Under the pieces are notes generated by a model. That model was not told the origin of the DNA, ran no database searches, and worked only from the letters and a program-made list of their open reading frames with translations. This document shows, in pieces, positions 32,722 to 42,678 of a DNA stretch of 48,875 nucleotides. The position numbers and the translations under genes were made by a program. The DNA is taken from NCBI GenBank assembly GCA_024643255.1, contig JAHENF010000025.1, forward strand, positions 1-48,875, read 5' to 3'. Numbering within the stretch: the stretch's first letter is position 1; each line of letters starts with the position of its first letter. Source of the stretch: Ilumatobacteraceae bacterium (GTDB taxonomy: Bacteria; Actinomycetota; Acidimicrobiia; Acidimicrobiales; Ilumatobacteraceae).

Positions 32722-35468
32722 GCGACGAATCAGCGTCGTCCGACGAGGGCGCCCGAGAGTCGGGCTCCGAGGATTTCGGGGCGTGGTTCGACCGCGAGTT
32801 CGACGCGACCGAGGTGGCCACCGGGGAGCAGGGCTCGGTGATCGTCGACGCACCACCAATGGAGGACGCACGCGGTGCCGAGCCGGGCACCGTGCCGACT
32901 GCGCCGTCCGCCGCTCCGGGGCTGCTGACGAGGACGGGACGGCGGGTCTTCCGCCGCCCGGTCGCCTGGTGGAACCGGCCGTGGACCACCCAGCGGATCG
33001 TGCAGGTGCTCGTCACCTCGGCCATCCTGGTCGCGACCACCGTCGTGATGATGATGGTGGTGCATCTGAACCCGCTGTCGCCGAACAGCGATCTCGTGTT
33101 CGACCGCACCACGCCGACCGGTGGCGACATGGGCGCTCACGTCTGGGCGCCGGCGTACCTCCGTGACAATCTGCTCTCACACTTCCAATTGTCGGGTTGG
33201 ACGATGGACTGGTACGGCGGCCTGCCGATCTACCGCTTCTACATGGTGATCCCGGCGCTCGCGATCGTGGCGCTCGACGTGATCCTGCCCTACGGCGTCG
33301 CCTTCAAATTGGTGGCGGTGTCGGGACTGGTGCTGTTCCCGCTGGTGTGCTGGGCGTTCGGTCGTCTGGCGAACTTCCGTCATCCGATTCCCGAACTCTT
33401 CGCCGTGGCGTCGTTGTGTTTCCTGCTCGACGAGAGCTACTCGATCTACGGCGGGAACGTGAAGTCGACGATGGCGGGGGAGTATTCGTTCTCGATCGCA
33501 CTCACCCTGGCCGTGCTCGGCCTGGGCCTGCTCGCGCACGGTCTGAGAACCGGCCGGTTCCGGGTGTGGGCGGCGATCGTGTTGTCGCTGGCGGCGGTGT
33601 CGCACGGCATCGTGCTGATCTTCGTGGCGGTGAGCGCCACCATCTTGTGTCTCGTCTGGCTCGATCGGCGCCGCCTCGTCTACGCACTGACCACCGGAGT
33701 CACCGTGTTGCTGCTGTCGGCGTGGTGGGTCGGTCCGTTCCTGTTCGGCCACGAGTACATGACCGACATGAAGTACGGATTCCGGCCGGAGGGTGCCGCC
33801 GACTCCTTCTGGGACATGTTCTTCCCGCTGGCGGCGCCGCTCGACTTCCTGATCACCGCGCTCGCCGTCGTCGGGTTCCTCGCGATGATCCTTCGTCGCA
33901 ACCTGACCGGCACCGCCATCGGGCTGACGAATCTGGCCTTCGTCGCGCTGGTGTACGTCACCCGCGACAGCCTGCCCGGCATCGGGCTGCTGTGGAACCC
34001 GCGTCTGTTGCCCTTCGTGTATCTCACGAGGTATCTGCTGATGGTGATCGGTGCGCTCGAACTGATCACGTGGCTGGTCAACGTCGCCAAGGACCGGCGC
34101 GCCTCCGCCGAGCTGACGGCCTACGAGGGAGCGGTCGCGGCCGGAGTGATCACGCTGTCGTGTCTGGCGGTGTTCGGATGGATGTACGAGACGCTGCCGT
34201 TCGGCGGCCGGGTATCCGCCGGGGACAGTTCGGTGTACGCGTGGGGGCCGTTGCAGAAGGGCCCTGACGCCGGGCGAGCGGTCGCCGACGGCTGGACGCG
34301 CTACAACATGCTCGGATACGAGGGACGCCCGAAGTACCCCGAATACAGCGATCTCGTCACGACGATGGCTGACATCGGCAAGCAGGACGGTTGCGGTCGC
34401 GCGCTGTGGGAGAACAACAGCGCCAACGGGGAGTACGGCACGACGATGTCGCTGATGCTCCTGCCGCACTGGACCGATGGCTGCATCGCGTCGATGGAGG
34501 GCTTGTTCTTCGAGGCGTCGGGGACGACGCCATACCACTTCCTGACAGCGGCGGCGATGTCGGAGAGCTCGTCGAATCCCGTTCGACAACTGCGGTACGT
34601 CAACAACGACGCGGCGATCGGGGTGCAACACATGCACGATCTCGGTGTCCGCTACCTGATGGTGCGTACCGACAAGGCAAAGGCGCAGGCGCGTGCCCAG
34701 GATGACCTCACCCTGCTCACCACGTCCGGGCCGTGGGAGATCTTCGAACTGCGCAACGCCAGCATCGTCGAGCCGCTGACGGTGCAGCCGGTCGTGGTCG
34801 AAGAGCGCGGTGGCGACCAGCGCGAACGCAACCTGGAGGTCGGCACCAGCTGGTTCCAGCGACAGGATGACTGGGCGGCGGTCCCCGCCGACGACGGCCC
34901 GCCCGAGTGGCAGCGGATCCCCGTCGAGATCGATCTCGCAGCGCGCGTCGGCGAACCCGGCGATCGGAGCCGCAACGTCGACTACGTCGTGCCGGCCGAG
35001 CCGATCGTGCCGGTGCCCCTCGACCCGGTCACGGTGAGCAACGTCGATGTCGAGGAGCAGTCGATCAGTTTCGAGGTCGACCAGATCGGGGTTCCGGTGC
35101 TGGTCAGGGTGAGCTACTTCCCGACCTGGAAGGTCGAAGGTGCCAAAGGGCCGTATCGGGTTGCTCCGAACTTCATGGTGGTCGTTCCGACGAGCAACAC
35201 GGTGAAGCTGACGTACTCGAAGACGCCGCTCGACTGGTTCTTCTACGGTCTGACGTTCTTCGGGATCGCGTTGTGCTTCTTCTGGCGTCGACGCGGCGAC
35301 GTCCGCTACGACAGCGACCGGCCCTCGTGGCGTCGCCCCGTGGCGGTGCAGTCACCTGGAGTGATCGATCCCTCGCCGGTGACGGACCCGCCGGCGACGG
35401 AGATGGCCGGCGCGTTTCCTGACCCGTCCGGCGGCCCGCCGACCGACGGTTGGGAATCGGGCCGGTAG
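32718..35468 (+). CDS. Large multi-helix membrane protein, PTPS-related/YfhO-like
   Basis: A 916-residue membrane protein resembling proteins annotated 6-pyruvoyl-tetrahydropterin synthase-related, a misleading name for a membrane family related in layout to GT-C/YfhO glycosyltransferases. There is an acidic cytoplasmic tail (about residues 1-90), a first helix near 95-115, an external loop with DRTTPTGGDMGAHVWAPAYL, about 12 more helices up to residue 500, a long external domain (about 500-840), and a final helix (about 845-865) before a Pro-rich tail. The Asp in GGDMGAH near the first helix is where GT-C enzymes keep a catalytic Asp. Start is a rare TTG with GGGAG 7 nt upstream. Its TAG stop forms the -10-like hexamer of the next gene. 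Confidence 0.75.
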   Translation: MSDESASSDEGARESGSEDFGAWFDREFDATEVATGEQGSVIVDAPPMEDARGAEPGTVPTAPSAAPGLLTRTGRRVFRRPVAWWNRPWTTQRIVQVLVTSAILVATTVVMMMVVHLNPLSPNSDLVFDRTTPTGGDMGAHVWAPAYLRDNLLSHFQLSGWTMDWYGGLPIYRFYMVIPALAIVALDVILPYGVAFKLVAVSGLVLFPLVCWAFGRLANFRHPIPELFAVASLCFLLDESYSIYGGNVKSTMAGEYSFSIALTLAVLGLGLLAHGLRTGRFRVWAAIVLSLAAVSHGIVLIFVAVSATILCLVWLDRRRLVYALTTGVTVLLLSAWWVGPFLFGHEYMTDMKYGFRPEGAADSFWDMFFPLAAPLDFLITALAVVGFLAMILRRNLTGTAIGLTNLAFVALVYVTRDSLPGIGLLWNPRLLPFVYLTRYLLMVIGALELITWLVNVAKDRRASAELTAYEGAVAAGVITLSCLAVFGWMYETLPFGGRVSAGDSSVYAWGPLQKGPDAGRAVADGWTRYNMLGYEGRPKYPEYSDLVTTMADIGKQDGCGRALWENNSANGEYGTTMSLMLLPHWTDGCIASMEGLFFEASGTTPYHFLTAAAMSESSSNPVRQLRYVNNDAAIGVQHMHDLGVRYLMVRTDKAKAQARAQDDLTLLTTSGPWEIFELRNASIVEPLTVQPVVVEERGGDQRERNLEVGTSWFQRQDDWAAVPADDGPPEWQRIPVEIDLAARVGEPGDRSRNVDYVVPAEPIVPVPLDPVTVSNVDVEEQSISFEVDQIGVPVLVRVSYFPTWKVEGAKGPYRVAPNFMVVVPTSNTVKLTYSKTPLDWFFYGLTFFGIALCFFWRRRGDVRYDSDRPSWRRPVAVQSPGVIDPSPVTDPPATEMAGAFPDPSGGPPTDGWESGR

Positions 35469-35471
35469 CCT
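35466..35471 (+). promoter_or_regulatory. Putative -10 hexamer overlapping a stop codon
   Basis: TAGCCT: its TAG is the stop codon of the 916-residue protein, and it ends 9 nt before the ATG of the phosphomannomutase gene. Confidence 0.5.
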
Positions 35472-35480
35472 GGCGCGCCC

Positions 35481-36857
35481 ATGTCTGTCCTCGACCAGAT
35501 CGTCAAGGCCTACGACATCCGAGGGACCGTGCCCGATCAGCTCGATGCTGATGTTGCGTACGCGCTCGGTGTCGGTTTCGCCACCTTCGCCTCCGCCGAC
35601 GAGGTCGTCATCGCGCGCGACATGCGTCCGTCGGGGCCAGAACTCGTCGACGCGTTCTCGCGGGGCGTCATGGAGCAGGGGGTCGATGTCGTCGACATCG
35701 GGCTCGCCTCCACCGACCTCATGTACTACGCCTCGGGGGTGCTCGATCTGCCGGGCGCGATGTTCACCGCATCGCACAATCCCGCCGGGTACAACGGGGT
35801 GAAGCTGTGCCTTGCTGGCGCCCGTCCCATCGGTGTCGACACCGGTCTCGCCGATGTCCAGGCCGTGGCCGAACGAGTGCTCGACGGCGACCGGCCTGCC
35901 CGCGCCGCGACCTCGGGCAGGCGCACCGAGCGAGACCTGCTCGACGCATTCGCCGACCACGTGGTGAGCTTCATCGATCCCACCGAGATCGGCCCGATGA
36001 AGGTCGTCGCCGACACTGCGAACGGGATGGGCGGCCTGGTGGTGCCGGCGGTGTTCGAGCGCCTCGAGCGCGTCGAACTCGAGCTGATGTATCCCGAACT
36101 CGACGGCACGTTCCCCAATCACCCAGCCGATCCATTGCAGCCCGCCAACCAGCGCGATCTTCGGGCGCGTGTGGTCGCCGGTGGTTTCGATCTCGGATTG
36201 GCGTTCGATGGCGACGCCGACCGGGTCTTCGTGGTCGACGAGACCGGCAGCGGGTTGAGCGGCTCGACGACGACGGCGCTGCTCGCCGCGGCGACACTGC
36301 GCCAGCACCCGGGCGCCACGATCCTGCACAACCTGATCTGTTCGCGCGCCGTCGCCGAGGTCGTCACCGAACTCGGAGGCCGCCCGGTCAGGACCAAGGT
36401 CGGCCATTCGTTCATCAAGCAGGTCATGGCCGAGACGGGCGCCGAATTCGGCGGTGAGCACTCGGCGCACTACTACTTCGCGCGCAACTTCAACGCAGAC
36501 AGCGGTTTGATCGCCTCGCTGATGGTGATGGCCGAAGTCGGCCGCTCGGGGCAGTCGCTCTCGATCGTGCGCAAACCGTACGAGCGCTACGCGGCCAGCG
36601 GCGAGATCAACACCGAGGTCACCGATGCCCACGCGGTGATCGAACGCATCAGCAGCATGTACGACGGGTGTGAGCAGGATCGTCTCGACGGCCTCACGGT
36701 CGAGTGCGGCTCGTGGTGGTTCAACCTCCGTCCGTCGAACACCGAACCACTCCTGCGCCTGAATCTCGAGGCCGACGATCGCAGCGCCTGCGACGACGGT
36801 GTCAGCGAGGTGCTCGCGCAGATCACCAGCCTCGCCCAGATCACCAGCTCGAACTGA
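35481..36857 (+). CDS. Phosphomannomutase/phosphoglucomutase
   Basis: Interconverts hexose-6-phosphate and hexose-1-phosphate, supplying mannose-1-phosphate for GDP-mannose. The 458 residues show KAYDIRGTVPDQL at the start, the catalytic phosphoserine Ser-98 in TASHNPAGYNG, metal ligands in FDGDADR, the sugar-binding GGEHSAHYYF and the phosphate-binding RPSNTEPLLRLN. In actinobacteria this type (ManB/PmmA) accompanies DUF3499 and Trm112-like genes, as here. Feeds the pyrophosphorylase at 17531 and Gmd. ATG follows TAGCCT by 9 nt; a Trm112-like gene is 14 bp downstream. Confidence 0.93.
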   Translation: MSVLDQIVKAYDIRGTVPDQLDADVAYALGVGFATFASADEVVIARDMRPSGPELVDAFSRGVMEQGVDVVDIGLASTDLMYYASGVLDLPGAMFTASHNPAGYNGVKLCLAGARPIGVDTGLADVQAVAERVLDGDRPARAATSGRRTERDLLDAFADHVVSFIDPTEIGPMKVVADTANGMGGLVVPAVFERLERVELELMYPELDGTFPNHPADPLQPANQRDLRARVVAGGFDLGLAFDGDADRVFVVDETGSGLSGSTTTALLAAATLRQHPGATILHNLICSRAVAEVVTELGGRPVRTKVGHSFIKQVMAETGAEFGGEHSAHYYFARNFNADSGLIASLMVMAEVGRSGQSLSIVRKPYERYAASGEINTEVTDAHAVIERISSMYDGCEQDRLDGLTVECGSWWFNLRPSNTEPLLRLNLEADDRSACDDGVSEVLAQITSLAQITSSN

Positions 36858-36871
36858 ACGGAGACATCACC

Positions 36872-37123
36872 ATGGCACTCGATCCGGCACTGCTCGAGAT
36901 TCTCGCCTGCCCCGAGGACAAGGGGCCGCTGTACTACGTCGAGGGGGAGTCCCTGCTCTACAACCCCCGACTCCATCGTCGCTACGACGTGCGCGATGGG
37001 ATTCCCGTGATGTTGATCCCCGAATCGGTGCTCGTCGACGATGCCGAACACGGGCGTCTGATGGGCGTGATCGAGTCGGTCGGGATCGCGCCGACATTCG
37101 AGCCCGATTCAAGTGTTGAATAG
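36872..37123 (+). CDS. Trm112-like small protein
   Basis: An 83-residue protein of the bacterial Trm112/UPF0434-like type: LLEILACPEDKGPLYYV, LLYNPRLHRRYDVRDGIPVML, a single N-terminal Cys (Cys-12) and the typical IPVMLIPES end. The usual second Cys of the zinc knuckle (CPxCK) is Glu-Asp here, so zinc binding is doubtful. Function unknown; it lies 14 bp downstream of phosphomannomutase with a Shine-Dalgarno GGAG (36860-36863), 8 nt before the ATG, so it is an operon gene. Confidence 0.85.
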   Translation: MALDPALLEILACPEDKGPLYYVEGESLLYNPRLHRRYDVRDGIPVMLIPESVLVDDAEHGRLMGVIESVGIAPTFEPDSSVE

Positions 37124-37126
37124 TCT
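37121..37126 (+). promoter_or_regulatory. Possible -10 hexamer overlapping the Trm112-like stop
   Basis: TAGTCT shares its TAG with the stop codon of the Trm112-like gene. If used, the secreted-protein gene would have an mRNA leader of about 60-90 nt, unlike its leaderless neighbours. Confidence 0.3.
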
Positions 37127-37216
37127 GGTCCGATCACACAGGTACGGTCCGTCGCTCCGCGTCGGCGCGTCCGCTGTGAGTCCGTTGCGATGGGCGGCAG
37201 GAAGGTGACTGTTGGA

Positions 37217-38620
37217 ATGATGATCGCTAGGAAGTGGGTCGGGAGAGCCGTCGCCGTGGCCGCGCTGGGAGCGGTCGCCGTCGGGGCGCTGCCCCCGACC
37301 GCCTCGAATCCTGCGGCTGCGCAGACTGCCTGCGCCGACGGGCTCGGCAGCGGCGGCGAATTCCACCCGCTGACCCCCACGCGCGTGCACGACACGCGTT
37401 CGGGGAACAACGACCCGGTCAAGCCCGGCAAGAAGGCAACCTCCGCGGGCGGCAACGAGTACCAAGTGCAGCTCACCGGGATCGGCAACGTCCCCGCCAA
37501 CCCTGCCGACGTCCTCGCCGTCGTGATGAACGTGACCGTCGCCGAGCCCGAGGCACAGGGCAACCTGTCCGTTCGCCCCAGCGGCGCTCCGTTCAAGGAC
37601 GCGTCACTGGTCAACTTCCTCCCCGGCCGCAACGTCCCCAACCTCGCGATCGCGGGGGTCGGCACGGATGGCAAGGTCACCGTTCGTCTGTTCAGTTCCA
37701 AGCCGGGCCGTGCCCATGTGGTGATCGACGTCTCGGGATGGATCTCGACCTCCTGCTACGCGACACCGGGCGCGCGCCTCGTGCTCCAGGGCCCCGGCCG
37801 CATCGTCGACACGCGCAACGCGAACACGCCGTTGGGGAGTGCCGGCGACCTCGTGGTGAAGGCCCGCGGCGCCGTGTCGAAGAACCCGGCGTTCGTCGTA
37901 CCGAACAACGCGAATGTCACGGCGTTGCTCCTCAACGTCACCGCCGTGAACCGTCAGGCCGGGAGCACGAACACCAATCTCGCGGTCACGCCGACACGGC
38001 TCCCCAAGGGCCAGCGCGCGGAGACGTCGAGCACGAACGTGATCGCCGGCCAGGTCAAGGCGAGCATGGTGATCGCCCCCATCGGTGACGACGGCAACAT
38101 CTACATCCGCAACTTCAGCGGCAACACCCACGTCGTGGTCGACGTGTTCGGCTACTTCGAAGCCAGGCCCGCCGACACCACGCAGACGGGTCGCATCATC
38201 CCGTTGTCGGCCCCGTTCCGAGCCTTCGACACCCGCGACAAGGCCTTCGGCAGCGTGCCGCTCGGCACCGGGAGCAAGGAGAGCTGGAGCTTCAAGGCAT
38301 TTGCCGGTTCGGTCACGATGCCCACCGCTGCGGGCACCGTCACCCTCGACCAGCAGTCCGCGCTCATCGGCAACCTCACCGGCACCCAGCTCGGGCGCGT
38401 CTATCCGACGGTTCCCGTGAGCACGTTCATGTCGGCGTACCCGGGTGGCGTCAGCCGACCGGACTCGTCGAACATCAACGTCCCCGAGGGCGAGAACGTT
38501 CCGAACATGTCGTTGTTGCGCTATGGCACCGAGGGCGGCGATCCGTATGTGGTGCAGATGTACAACCACATGGGCAGCCTGCACTACATCCTCGACGTCT
38601 ACGCCATCGTCCTGCGCTGA
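37217..38620 (+). CDS. Secreted protein with three tandem beta-domain repeats
   Basis: A secreted protein of 467 residues with a signal peptide (MMIARKWVGRAVAVAALGAV, cleavage near AAAQT). Three repeats of about 130-140 residues follow, each with an R-V/I-x-D-T-R type opening (TPTRVHDTRSG, PGRIVDTRNA, PFRAFDTRDK), an N-V-T strand, an NLxVxP-like strand and an H-V-V/I-x-D-V-x-G closing strand. Such modules are common in actinobacterial exported proteins, often beside amidase domains, but no catalytic domain is present here. Likely a wall-associated or adhesive protein. Starts at 37190 (ATG) and 37205 (GTG) are also in frame; I prefer 37217 because AGGAAGG lies 11 nt upstream and the n-region is short. 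Confidence 0.8.
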   Translation: MMIARKWVGRAVAVAALGAVAVGALPPTASNPAAAQTACADGLGSGGEFHPLTPTRVHDTRSGNNDPVKPGKKATSAGGNEYQVQLTGIGNVPANPADVLAVVMNVTVAEPEAQGNLSVRPSGAPFKDASLVNFLPGRNVPNLAIAGVGTDGKVTVRLFSSKPGRAHVVIDVSGWISTSCYATPGARLVLQGPGRIVDTRNANTPLGSAGDLVVKARGAVSKNPAFVVPNNANVTALLLNVTAVNRQAGSTNTNLAVTPTRLPKGQRAETSSTNVIAGQVKASMVIAPIGDDGNIYIRNFSGNTHVVVDVFGYFEARPADTTQTGRIIPLSAPFRAFDTRDKAFGSVPLGTGSKESWSFKAFAGSVTMPTAAGTVTLDQQSALIGNLTGTQLGRVYPTVPVSTFMSAYPGGVSRPDSSNINVPEGENVPNMSLLRYGTEGGDPYVVQMYNHMGSLHYILDVYAIVLR

Positions 38621-38660
38621 CGCGACATCCCGTTCGGCCCGTTCGAGCGGTCGGTCTCGC

Positions 38661-38666
38661 TAGGCT
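38661..38666 (+). promoter_or_regulatory. Putative -10 hexamer of ahcY
   Basis: TAGGCT. With the usual 6-8 nt spacing the transcript would begin near 38673, at the first stem of the structured leader, giving an 80-nt 5' untranslated region. Confidence 0.5.
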
Positions 38667-38670
38667 GGCC

Positions 38671-38738
38671 GCACCGAATCGCCGGGCTGATTCGACCGGT
38701 GCCTGAAGGCCCCTGCCCGGTTCGCACGTTCCCGAACC
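38671..38738 (+). promoter_or_regulatory. Structured ahcY leader, candidate SAH/SAM-type riboswitch
   Basis: Stem 1 pairs GCACCG (38671-38676) with CGGTGC (38697-38702); stem 2 stacks on it, AATC (38677-38680) with GATT (38689-38692), leaving a bulge CGAC. The apical loop GCCGGGCT contains CCGGGC (38682-38687), which is exactly complementary to GCCCGG at 38715-38720 and could close a pseudoknot. A second hairpin, GGTTCG (38719-38724) with CGAACC (38733-38738), uses the same GG, so the two folds exclude each other, and it ends 2 nt before the ribosome binding site GGAGG (38741-38745). The gene makes SAH hydrolase, so SAH or SAM is the natural ligand guess. It does not match a class consensus that I can confirm. 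Confidence 0.5.
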
Positions 38739-38752
38739 ACGGAGGCTTTCCC

Positions 38753-40246
<1,494 letters not shown>

Positions 40247-40282
40247 GCAGCGATGGGTTCGAACTTCCCCTCGCGTCATGCC

Positions 40283-40288
40283 TAGTGT
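40283..40288 (+). promoter_or_regulatory. Possible -10 hexamer of the peptide ABC operon
   Basis: TAGTGT lies in the 84-bp gap after ahcY and would give a leader of about 35-40 nt that includes the AGGGG ribosome binding site of the first ATPase gene. Confidence 0.4.
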
Positions 40289-40330
40289 GACGTTCGCCAC
40301 TACTTGGCTGGGCAGAGGAAGAGGGGAAGC

Positions 40331-41455
40331 ATGGAGAACGAGATCCGGGTCGGGCGTGTGCCTGCACGTCACGAGGTCGAGGGCGAGGCACTCCTCGTCG
40401 TCGACGATCTGCGTACGAGCTTCGCCGTTGCAGCCGGGTCGGTGAAGGCGGTCGACGGCGTCTCGTTCGAGCTGTACCGCGGGCACACGATGGGGGTGGT
40501 CGGCGAGTCCGGGTCCGGCAAGACCGTGTTGTCGCGTTCGGTCATGGGGCTCAACACCTCCGCGAACGCCACGACGACCGGATCGGTGCTGTACGCGGGC
40601 GACCAGATGATCGGCAAGTCCTCCAAGGAGAAGAAGATCCTGTGGGGCGCCGAGATGGCGATGGTCTTCCAGGATCCGATGACCTCGCTCAACCCGGTGG
40701 TGACGATTGGCCGCCAGCTCACCGAACACGTGCGCTATCACCTCGACATGGGCAAGAAGGAAGCGAACGAGGTCGCCGTCGCCCTGTTGCAGTCCGTCCA
40801 CATCCCCGAGGCCGAGAAGCGGCTCGACAACTATCCGCATCAGATGTCCGGCGGCATGCGCCAGCGGGTCTGCATCGCGATCGCGCTGGCCTGCGGCCCA
40901 CGAATGCTGTTCGCCGACGAACCGACCACCGCGCTCGACGTCACCGTGCAGCACCAGATCCTGAACCTGCTCGCCGAACAGCAGCGAGACAGGGCGATGG
41001 CGATGATCCTGGTCACCCACGACCTCGGCGTGGTCGCCGGGCGAACCGACGACATCATGGTGATGTACGCGGGCAAGGCCGTCGAGAAGGCGCCGACCGG
41101 CGAGCTGTTCGCCCACCTTCGCCACCCGTACACCCAGGGTTTGCTGTGGTCGATCCCCAAGGTGACCCAGGCCAAGCACACTCGCTTGAACGCGATCCCG
41201 GGCCGCCCGCCGAACCTCATCGACCCACCATCAGGATGCAAGTTCGCGCCGCGGTGCGCGTACGCGCAGGACATTTGCCGCGTCGAAGAACCGACGCTGC
41301 GCTCGATCGACACTCCGGACCATGTGTTCGCGTGTCACTTCCCGGTGGGCACGCCCGAGGGCGAGGAAGCCTTCGCCCGCAACGTCGCCTCCGACTACCC
41401 GCCGGCACTCGCTGCTGTGGGCAAACTCCGTGCGAGCGAAGAGGTGGTGGGCTGA
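40331..41455 (+). CDS. Oligopeptide/dipeptide ABC transporter ATPase, OppD/DppD-like
   Basis: One of two ATP-binding subunits of a peptide-type importer. The 374 residues have Walker [10 protein letters not shown]-loop [11 protein letters not shown], the ABC signature MSGGMRQR, Walker [12 protein letters not shown] and the switch His in VTHD. The C-terminal oligopeptide domain has the Cys set typical of OppD ([20 protein letters not shown]), which in family members can bind an iron-sulfur cluster. ATG 40331 has AGGGG about 5 nt upstream (40322-40326), so it is not leaderless. Its stop overlaps the next start in TGATG. Confidence 0.93.
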   Translation: MENEIRVGRVPARHEVEGEALLVVDDLRTSFAVAAGSVKAVDGVSFELYRGHTMGVVGESGSGKTVLSRSVMGLNTSANATTTGSVLYAGDQMIGKSSKEKKILWGAEMAMVFQDPMTSLNPVVTIGRQLTEHVRYHLDMGKKEANEVAVALLQSVHIPEAEKRLDNYPHQMSGGMRQRVCIAIALACGPRMLFADEPTTALDVTVQHQILNLLAEQQRDRAMAMILVTHDLGVVAGRTDDIMVMYAGKAVEKAPTGELFAHLRHPYTQGLLWSIPKVTQAKHTRLNAIPGRPPNLIDPPSGCKFAPRCAYAQDICRVEEPTLRSIDTPDHVFACHFPVGTPEGEEAFARNVASDYPPALAAVGKLRASEEVVG

Positions 41456-42525
41456 TGGCCGGATCCGGTACGAGTCACTTGCGGCCCGCCGACGAGGTGC
41501 TGCTCCAGGTCACCGATCTCGTGGTCGAGTTCCCTGCCGGTCGAGGGCGCTCGGTCAAGGCCGTCAGCGGCATCAGCTTCGACATCGCTCCCGGCGAGAC
41601 GCTCGGGCTGGTCGGCGAGTCCGGCTGTGGCAAGTCGACCACCGGACGGGCGATCCTGCAGCTCCCCAAGCCGACGAGCGGCTCGGTGGTCCTCGACGGA
41701 GAAGACCTGGTGTCGCTCGACTCGAAGTCGATGCGCCAACGACGGACCCGTCTGCAGATGATCTTCCAGGATCCGATCTCGTCGCTGAACCCGCGCCGGA
41801 TGATCGGCGACGTCGTCGCCGAACCGCTCAACGTGTGGGGACCGAAGGACAAGGACGAACAGTGGAACATCGTGGCGCGCATCCTCGATCAGGTGGGCGT
41901 CGATCCCGGGCCGGCGCGCTACAAGCGGCCCCACGAGTTCTCCGGCGGCCAGTGCCAGCGAATCTCGATCGCCAGGGCGCTGGTCACCGATCCGCAGCTG
42001 ATCATCTGTGACGAGCCGGTCTCGGCACTCGACGTGTCGATCCAGGCGCAGATCCTGAACCTGCTCGACGATCTGAAGACCGAGCACGGCCTCACGCTCG
42101 TGTTCATCGCCCACGACCTCGCGGTGGTCAAGAACATCAGCGATCGGGTCGCCGTGATGTATCTCGGCAAGATGTGCGAGATCTCCGAGGCCGACGAGCT
42201 CTACGAGCACCCGGCGCACCCGTACACCGAGCTGTTGCTCGGCTCGAGCCCGGTGCCCGACCCGTCGATCGACGTCAACGACGTCAGGGTGATCGAAGGG
42301 GAGCTGCCGTCACCGTTGAATCCGCCGTCGGGCTGCCGATTCCGGACGCGTTGTCCGCTCGCCGACGAGCGCTGCGCGGCCGAGGAGCCGATCATGCGGC
42401 GCGTCGGCGAGGACCATTTCGTCGCCTGCCACCACCCGTTGATCGAGCCCTGGCCGGACGACGCGACCATCGCGACGCCCGTCGCGCTCGGGTCGAATCA
42501 GAACGGTGGCAGCCCGACTGTGTGA
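41455..42525 (+). CDS. Oligopeptide/dipeptide ABC transporter ATPase, OppF/DppF-like
   Basis: Second ATP-binding subunit of the importer, pairing with the preceding OppD-like protein. The 356 residues show Walker A GESGCGKST, Q-loop IFQDPISSLNPRRMIGD, signature FSGGQCQR, Walker B LIICDEPVSALD, switch His in IAHDLAVV and an oligopeptide C-terminal domain with GCRFRTRCPLADERC. The upstream in-frame reading is a shadow of oppD; the ATG at 41455 forms a TGATG overlap. A stable hairpin lies 30 bp beyond its stop. Confidence 0.93.
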   Translation: MAGSGTSHLRPADEVLLQVTDLVVEFPAGRGRSVKAVSGISFDIAPGETLGLVGESGCGKSTTGRAILQLPKPTSGSVVLDGEDLVSLDSKSMRQRRTRLQMIFQDPISSLNPRRMIGDVVAEPLNVWGPKDKDEQWNIVARILDQVGVDPGPARYKRPHEFSGGQCQRISIARALVTDPQLIICDEPVSALDVSIQAQILNLLDDLKTEHGLTLVFIAHDLAVVKNISDRVAVMYLGKMCEISEADELYEHPAHPYTELLLGSSPVPDPSIDVNDVRVIEGELPSPLNPPSGCRFRTRCPLADERCAAEEPIMRRVGEDHFVACHHPLIEPWPDDATIATPVALGSNQNGGSPTV

Positions 42526-42555
42526 CGTCGGTCATATGTGCTAGACAGTCGATGT

Positions 42556-42585
42556 TCTCGTCCGGGAAGAGCCGTTCGGACGAGA
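42556..42585 (+). terminator. Intra-operon hairpin after the ATPase genes
   Basis: TCTCGTCCG (42556-42564) pairs with CGGACGAGA (42577-42585) around a 12-nt loop. There is no U-tract. It starts 30 bp after the second ATPase stop, in the 153-bp gap before the substrate-binding gene, and could partly stop transcription or protect mRNA ends. Confidence 0.45.
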
Positions 42586-42678
42586 GGGGGCGTCGCCGGG
42601 GTGAGTTTCGCACCGCGTCGTCGGCATCGTGAGCGGTTCACGAATCACAACCACAGGTAACAATCAGATGGGGGATCC

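Noticed and set aside
38671-38738. Assigning the ahcY leader to the known SAH riboswitch class
   Set aside because: Position and a pseudoknot fit, but I cannot match its conserved core bases; it is kept as a candidate only.
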